Source of the DNA: Strigomonas culicis
Lineage: Eukaryota; Euglenozoa; Kinetoplastea; Trypanosomatida; Trypanosomatidae
DNA: 10,734 bases
NCBI GenBank assembly: GCA_000482145.1
Contig: AUXH01000635.1
Location: 1 to 10,734 of the forward strand
Reading direction: 5' to 3'
Part shown: positions 5,854-10,734 of the stretch, piece by piece
Layout: every line of letters begins with the position of its first letter
How positions within the stretch are numbered: position 1 is the first letter of the stretch
The notes under the pieces: generated by a model
What the model was told of the DNA's origin: nothing
The model's input: only the letters and a program-made list of their open reading frames with translations
Database searches by the model: none
Position numbers and translations under genes: made by a program

Positions 5854-8616
5854 ATGAGCTTCTCTCTTTTTCCCGTGCTACGCGACGCCTCCGACCACTA
5901 CCAGCCGCCCTCGGACCCCCTCCCGCGCGCGGGCCCCTGCGTCCCCTGCTACGCGACGCGCTTCCCCTCACTCGAGACCATCCAGCAGCACGCCGGCGCG
6001 CGCCCCTTCGTCTTCGCGATCGGCCCCCCCGCGGCCGCGAAGGGCCTCGCGACAAGCGCGCGCTCGCCGGGCGCCTATGACGCGGAGGACGGTAGCTACC
6101 ACCTGACAGACAGCGGCGCCGCCTCCTCCTCCGGCGGCTGCAGCCCATTCGCGCGCGGCGGCCGGCCGCGCCACGACCGCGAGGAGCCCTGGCGCCGCGC
6201 GCGCGAGAGCGCGTGGTCGCCCTTTCACCTGAGCCCCTTCGTGCTGTGCCCGACGCACCCCGATGTGCTGCTCGTGCGCGCCGCGCCGCTCACCGCGGCG
6301 GCCGCCCTGCACCAGCACCACGCCGTGCTGGCCGCCGGCGAGCGGCGCGCGCTGGAGGCGGCGGCCGCCGCCGCCGCGGCGCAGCGCGACGATGACGAGG
6401 AGGACGGCCGGCGCGCGCCGCCGGAGGAGGCGGCCCCGCGCTACACGGAGGTCGTCGCGCTCGCCCGCTACGATGTGGTCGGCACCAGCTACGCGGTCGA
6501 GCGCTACCAGCTGCTGCTCGTCGCGGACCTGCGGCCGCCACCGGCGGCCGCGCGCGGCCCGGCCCAGCCCCCTGTCTCTGCCGCCGCGGCGGCCGTGCGG
6601 TGGCTGCGGCTGACAGAGGGGGAGCTGCTGGCGCGACTCCCAGAGGACGGCGGCGCGGTGCTGACCGCGCGACACGTCTGCCGCTGCCTCGCGCGCACCG
6701 GCGGCAGCCCGCTCGACCACGAGGCCGCGCTCGCGCAGCTGTACGCGGGTGGTGCGGAGGCCGGCCCGCCGCCGAGCGCGGCCACGATGGAGCGGCGCTT
6801 CTACGACACGGCGCTGCCGCTGCTCGGCTGCGACGAGGCGCACCGCCAGCGCTGCTGGGAGCGGCTCGCGCAGCTGAAGGAGGACCGCAGCCCCGCGGCG
6901 CCGGACGCCGGCGCGGCGAGCGGTGGCCCGCGCGCGCGCCGCGGCTTCATCGCGGCGGCCGCGGCGGCCGCCGCCCCCCGCGCAAAGCCGTCCGTCCTGA
7001 GCTCCACCTTCTCGCTCGGCAGCGAGCAGCACGGCTGCAGCAACCTCAGCGGCTCCCGCACGCCGGCCACGACGCCGAGCGGCAGCGTCGCCGTGCCGCC
7101 GCTGGCCATGCCGACCCGCGCCGCAGCGGCGGCGGGCCGCGCGCCGGCCGCGCCCGCGACGCGCGTGTGCGACGGCATGGACGACATCCCCCACATGAAG
7201 GCGCTCGACACGCACGGGCAGTGGCAGCTGAAGGCGATCAGCAACCTCTTCGAGCTGCCGCCCGCCGCCGACGGCGCGGCCGCCGGCGGCGCGCCGCCGC
7301 AGGACAGCGCCGCGCGACTGCAGCACGTGGACGCCTTCCTGAACCTGCCGGGCGCCGACGGCGACGCCGGCACCACCGCGGCCGCGCCGTTCAACCCCTT
7401 CCACACGTACCGCGGCGGCGCCAGCGCGGCGGCAGTGCGCAGGACGTTCGGCGGCCGGCTGAGCGACACGGAGATGGGCTGGGACGCCTGGAACGTGCTG
7501 TGCGCGGACCGCCTCAACCGCAGCATTATCATCAACTCGATGGACGAGGTCGTGCACTACGTGCACTGCGACCGCAAGGCCTTCTACTTCGCGGCGATGT
7601 ACCTCGACCTCTTCGTGCGCGAGACCCGCGCGGACCCGCTGCGCTTCTGCCAGGACGTGCGGGCCGCGCTCTCGCACCGCTACGCGCCGCAGCCGGGCGC
7701 CGAGACGACGCCGGCGATCGCGCGGGCAATCTTTATGCAGGTGGTGCTCGTCTGCGCGATGCTCGCCTGCAAGGTTCACCAGACGTACCCGCCGACGATC
7801 GAGAAGATCATCCTCTGCCTCCACGAGGAGGACCGCTTCGCGAACCCGGCCGATTTCACGCGGCTGGAGCTGCGCGTGTCGCACCTCCTCGGCTTCAACT
7901 TCCTGCGCGAGGAGGAGAACGCGCTCTCGATGCTGGAGCTGCTGCTGGACGCGTGCGGCGGCGCCCAGGCGGCCGCCGCGCGGCGCGAGGCCATGTACAC
8001 GCAGCAGATGCGCGAGCTGGGCGGCCGCAGCGCGTACCTCGCCGACGAGGTGCAGCAGCGGCTGCAGCTCTACCGCGAGCACGACGGGCGGCCGCCGGCC
8101 GCGGGCGGCGGCGGCGGCGGGGCCCCCATCGGCCGCGACGAAGAGTACGAGCTCTTCTGCTGCATCGCGAACTTGCTGTGCGACCTCGCGGTGCGGGGCC
8201 TCGTGGGCGACAGCGCGACCCGGCGGCGCGGGGCCGGCGCGCCGCCGCCGGAGGCCCGCATGCTGCGCATCCCGGCGACCGTGCTGGTCACGAGCATCCT
8301 CTTCGTGACGGCGGAGCTGACGCACGCGGTGCTGCCGCCGCCGCTGGCGGCCCTCTACGAGGCGCACGCGGGCGGCAGCAACAGCGGCGTGTGGCAGCTG
8401 CCGGCGGCGGTCGACGGGCCGGCCGCGCCGGCGCTGGAGCACTACGTGCGGTTGCTGCAGGTGAGACACCTCCCGCCGTCCGCGACGGCGCCGAGCGAGG
8501 ACTGTTTGGCCGTCGCGTACGAGGAGGTCAAGAGGTGCTTTCAGGCCTGCAAGAGCGGCACCAACCCGTGTGACGGTATCGTGCGCGAGCGTTACAAAAA
8601 GATGCTCGCTTTATAA
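5854..8616 (+). CDS. Cyclin-box protein with a long N-terminal extension
   Basis: A 920-residue protein, ending at TAA 8614-8616. ATG 5854 is the first ATG after in-frame stops at 5704 and 5749. The cyclin N-terminal box spans about 543-684. Visible are Arg556 in R-x-I-I-I...DEV, Asp585 in AAMYLDLFV, Lys640 in LACK-x5-PP and Glu672 in LELRVSHLLGF. These match the conserved Arg, Asp, Lys and Glu of cyclin boxes, of which the Lys and Glu contact the kinase. Arg to Asp spacing (29) is normal, but Asp to Lys is 55, implying about 29 inserted residues between helices 2 and 3. The Trp that usually follows the Arg in A/B-type cyclins is Ser562. A second helical region (about 760-834) may be a degenerate C-terminal lobe. 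Residues 1-540 are mostly Ala/Pro/Arg low complexity. The expected role is activating a CRK kinase; which one is unknown. The pattern is closer to A/B/D-type cyclins than to Pho80-like ones. Confidence 0.85.
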   Translation: MSFSLFPVLRDASDHYQPPSDPLPRAGPCVPCYATRFPSLETIQQHAGARPFVFAIGPPAAAKGLATSARSPGAYDAEDGSYHLTDSGAASSSGGCSPFARGGRPRHDREEPWRRARESAWSPFHLSPFVLCPTHPDVLLVRAAPLTAAAALHQHHAVLAAGERRALEAAAAAAAAQRDDDEEDGRRAPPEEAAPRYTEVVALARYDVVGTSYAVERYQLLLVADLRPPPAAARGPAQPPVSAAAAAVRWLRLTEGELLARLPEDGGAVLTARHVCRCLARTGGSPLDHEAALAQLYAGGAEAGPPPSAATMERRFYDTALPLLGCDEAHRQRCWERLAQLKEDRSPAAPDAGAASGGPRARRGFIAAAAAAAAPRAKPSVLSSTFSLGSEQHGCSNLSGSRTPATTPSGSVAVPPLAMPTRAAAAAGRAPAAPATRVCDGMDDIPHMKALDTHGQWQLKAISNLFELPPAADGAAAGGAPPQDSAARLQHVDAFLNLPGADGDAGTTAAAPFNPFHTYRGGASAAAVRRTFGGRLSDTEMGWDAWNVLCADRLNRSIIINSMDEVVHYVHCDRKAFYFAAMYLDLFVRETRADPLRFCQDVRAALSHRYAPQPGAETTPAIARAIFMQVVLVCAMLACKVHQTYPPTIEKIILCLHEEDRFANPADFTRLELRVSHLLGFNFLREEENALSMLELLLDACGGAQAAAARREAMYTQQMRELGGRSAYLADEVQQRLQLYREHDGRPPAAGGGGGGAPIGRDEEYELFCCIANLLCDLAVRGLVGDSATRRRGAGAPPPEARMLRIPATVLVTSILFVTAELTHAVLPPPLAALYEAHAGGSNSGVWQLPAAVDGPAAPALEHYVRLLQVRHLPPSATAPSEDCLAVAYEEVKRCFQACKSGTNPCDGIVRERYKKMLAL

Positions 8617-8857
8617 AAATAAAAAGAAAAAAATAGAACAGAGAGAAAAAAAGAGGGATAAAAAAAACAGAAAAAAACGAGATTATCGACAGCAGTATAG
8701 CAGCAGCAACAACAGCAACTAAAAACTTTAAAAAAGGCAAAAAAAAAGAAGAATATATATCCATAGAGTCTTTTTTTTTCCCCAGCTATGCGTGACGAGT
8801 GTGTTTTAATGTAAATATCTATATATGTGTGTGTGTATTTTTCCCCCCTTTTCACAT

Positions 8858-8876
8858 TTGTTGTTGTTGTTGTTGT
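8858..8876 (+). repeat. TTG trinucleotide run
   Basis: About six TTG units lie in the presumed 3' UTR of the cyclin gene. The run is complementary to the ACA/CAA run about 900 bases downstream. Confidence 0.85.
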
Positions 8877-9611
8877 GCTTTCCCTTTTCTCTCTCTTTCT
8901 TTCTTTCTCGTGTCGTTCTTTTTTTTTCTTTTCTGTTGGTGTTTGTTTGTTTCACTTCGAATGCTGTCCCTACCCGTCCATGTGATTGTTCTGTAATGTT
9001 ATAACTTTTGCATTGCGACGACAAATGAGACTGTCATGGATCACCGCCGCCGCTACGACATACACACAGATACGAAATTGAATGTAATTCTATACACAGT
9101 TTCTTTTTTTTTTTCGTTGTTTTTCCTTTTTTTTTTCTTGTTTGGTTCCACTTATTTAGACGAGTTGTGGGTATATACGTAATACTACTGTGGAATAAGA
9201 AAAACGTACTACAAAGACAATGTTTTTGTGTGTTTGTGGTCTTTTCTTTTAGTCTTTGGTTGTCTCGTTTTTTTTTGTCCACTTCAGTGCATCTTTTACT
9301 ACTCTTCCCCATTCTTCTACGTTACTTTTAAGGTTTGTGTTAGTTTTGTTTCACTTCTTTTTTCTCTCTTTTCTTCATTTAGTTCACCTCTTTGTTTTTT
9401 TTTCCTTTATTTTGTTTGTTTGCTTTTCTCTCTTTGCTGCCCTTGCAGCAGATCGTGTAGCTCTCCGCACGAGTGAATCACGCCAACCGCAAGCAGTAAT
9501 AAAACAGTGTCTATCTTGTATACTTCGGCGTCTTTTGTTTTTGTTATTATCAGTGTGGTAATAATTTGGTTCATTTGTTTTTTTTGTTCAAATATATATA
9601 TTTCTTCTCAG

Positions 9612-9653
9612 CTTCTTATTCTTTTTATTATTATTATTGCCATTCCCATCCAG
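9612..9653 (+). promoter_or_regulatory. Candidate spliced-leader acceptor for the right-edge gene
   Basis: A T/C-rich, AG-free stretch of 40 bases ends at AG 9652-9653, giving a 177-base leader with no ATG. AG 9610-9611, directly before it and behind its own T-rich tract, is an equally plausible alternative. AG 9251-9252 and 9447-9448 are more distal candidates. Confidence 0.5.
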
Positions 9654-9761
9654 TACTCTGTGTCTCGTCCGCCTTCCTGCAAAGACTGAGAGAGGTTTTC
9701 GAACTATACACTCTTCTCATTGCACCGGCGCGTATCAGCTGACCCTTTTCGTCGAGTCGAG

Positions 9762-9785
9762 ACAACAACAACAACAACAACAACA
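9762..9785 (+). repeat. (ACA)8 trinucleotide run
   Basis: Eight units of ACA/CAA, followed by a few CAG/CAA units, lie in the predicted leader, about 45 bases before the start codon of the right-edge gene. Confidence 0.9.
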
Positions 9786-9830
9786 GCAACAGAATCGTTG
9801 TAATAGCCATTGGCATATATCCTAGTGGAG

Positions 9831-10734
9831 ATGAGTTTGAGCGAACTCCTGGAGGGCATCTCCTTTTCCTCCATCTTCAAGCCGCCCAAATCGTCGAGTG
9901 GGCTCTCGCACAAGACGCTGACAGCGCTCCCCGACCTCGAGCCGGGGGCCGGGGCCGGGGCGGCCTCGCCGCGGCTCCCACGGCAGCAGCAGGCCAGCCC
10001 CTCGGCCTCCCCCAGCGACGGCGGGGCGAAGGCGCGCGACCCGTGGCGCGCGCCCAACGGGCGGCGGGCCCTGGCCCCGCTGGGGGAGGAGCCGCACGCA
10101 TCCCCCGCCGCGCCGGCGCCGCTGCCACCCATGATGGCTGCCGCGCCGGACGCGCCGGGCCGCACGCCGCTCTCCGCCCCGCCGGGGGCCCTGCTGGCCT
10201 TCCCCGTCACCGTGCCGGGCCCCGCCGCGCCGGACGAGGAGGCGCACGCCGCCAGCGCGAGCAACTCCAAGGTGGTGCACGTGCCGCCGCTGTCGCTCGC
10301 GGCCTCCAAAAAAGAGTCACCGCCGTGCGAGGCGGCAAAGGCCCAGAAACCCGCGAAGCCCACCACCCCCACCCCAGGCCCTGACGCAGCGCCATCGCCG
10401 CAGCCGTCGATGGACTTCTCAGGCATGTTTGCGTCGGACTGGGACGACATGTACCCCCTGAGCCTGCAGCAGAGCGGCACGCCCGGCCCGGTGGACGGCC
10501 TCAGCGGCGGCGCGGAGAGCAACGCGACCATGTACGAGTTCTTCGGCAGCACGACGGCCGACCTCGCCGCGGCGGTGCTGCGGGGGGAGGAGGCGGCGCC
10601 GGCAGCCGACGGCGGCGACAGCAGCGCGGGCACCCGCACCCTTTCCACGACGGCGGTGGGGCCGCCGGAGGGCCCGAGCGCGGCCGCGGCGGCGCCCAGC
10701 GCCGAGACGCCGCCGGCGCGCCCGGCCGCGGCGG
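9831..10734 (+). CDS. 5' part of an unrecognised Ala/Pro/Ser-rich protein
   Basis: The frame starts at ATG 9831, with an in-frame stop at 9804-9806 and no ATG in between, and stays open to the window edge: 301 codons plus one base. Third positions are mostly G or C, like the other genes. I do not recognise the family. The visible part is rich in Ala, Pro, Gly and Ser and probably disordered, with short islands that look less random. These are an N-terminal stretch with SELLEGISFSSIF (residues 4-16), an acidic-aromatic motif DFSGMF-x-SDWDDMYPL (195-210), and MYEFF (234-238). Islands of this kind in a disordered chain often act as binding motifs; that is inference. The minus-strand open frame at 9704-10648 is its shadow. 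Confidence 0.75.
   Translation, partial: MSLSELLEGISFSSIFKPPKSSSGLSHKTLTALPDLEPGAGAGAASPRLPRQQQASPSASPSDGGAKARDPWRAPNGRRALAPLGEEPHASPAAPAPLPPMMAAAPDAPGRTPLSAPPGALLAFPVTVPGPAAPDEEAHAASASNSKVVHVPPLSLAASKKESPPCEAAKAQKPAKPTTPTPGPDAAPSPQPSMDFSGMFASDWDDMYPLSLQQSGTPGPVDGLSGGAESNATMYEFFGSTTADLAAAVLRGEEAAPAADGGDSSAGTRTLSTTAVGPPEGPSAAAAAPSAETPPARPAAA

Larger units (their letters stand above)
8617..9830 (+). other. AT-rich intergenic region between the cyclin gene and the right-edge gene
   Basis: No gene is supported in these 1,214 bases. The first part is A-rich, then T-rich, with several ATGs up to 9220. From 9223 to 9830 there is no ATG on the + strand. Short repeats are (TG)5 at 8826-8836, a TTG run at 8858-8876 and an ACA run at 9762-9785. 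Pyrimidine tracts followed by AG occur at 9251-9252, 9447-9448, 9610-9611 and 9652-9653. An 18-codon frame at 9025-9081 sits in a small GC-richer patch and is not convincing. Confidence 0.7.

Noticed and set aside
5968..8469. 833-codon open frame on the minus strand opposite the cyclin gene
   Set aside because: Same GC-driven shadow effect. The plus frame carries the cyclin box and the third-position bias.
6600..8573. 657-codon plus-strand frame inside the cyclin gene, and the similar 406-codon frame at 2236-3456 inside the ankyrin gene
   Set aside because: Both are out-of-frame shadows with Arg/Ala/Pro-only low complexity and no recognisable domain.
9025..9081. 18-codon ATG frame in a small GC-richer patch of the last spacer
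   Set aside because: It is too short to separate from chance and has no pyrimidine tract with AG close upstream.

Overview
The window looks like nuclear DNA of a trypanosomatid (kinetoplastid) protist. Five protein genes, none with a visible intron, all lie on the + strand. Genes are GC-rich with almost only G or C at third codon positions, while the sequence between them is AT-rich and full of T/C tracts. A pyrimidine tract with a following AG lies upstream of each start codon, as expected for spliced-leader trans-splicing of a polycistronic transcript. The genus cannot be read from the sequence.

Layout. (1) Bases 1-351 hold the 3' end of a gene for a protein with a very cysteine-rich tail; its coding frame appears to shift between about 174 and 188. 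(2) 938-3493 encodes an 851-residue ankyrin-repeat protein with about five membrane segments. (3) 3803-4393 encodes a mitochondrial DNL zinc-finger protein (Zim17/Hep1/DNLZ family), the escort chaperone of mitochondrial Hsp70; this is the most secure functional call. (4) 5854-8616 encodes a 920-residue protein with a cyclin box and a long, low-complexity N-terminal extension. (5) From 9831 to the right edge runs the 5' part of an unrecognised, probably disordered Ala/Pro/Ser-rich protein. It has no stop inside the window.

The genes share a transcription direction, but nothing shows that they share a pathway; trypanosomatid polycistrons usually mix unrelated functions. Control is expected after transcription, through splice-acceptor choice and UTRs. 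The most striking non-coding observation is there: 976 bases upstream of the cyclin gene contain no ATG on the coding strand, although CAT (ATG on the other strand) occurs about twenty times. That stretch begins close to a strong splice acceptor at 4942-4943, which suggests a very long AUG-free 5' leader. A shorter AUG-free stretch (608 bases) precedes gene 5.

I saw no tRNA, rRNA, snoRNA, spliced-leader RNA, transposon or retroposon.
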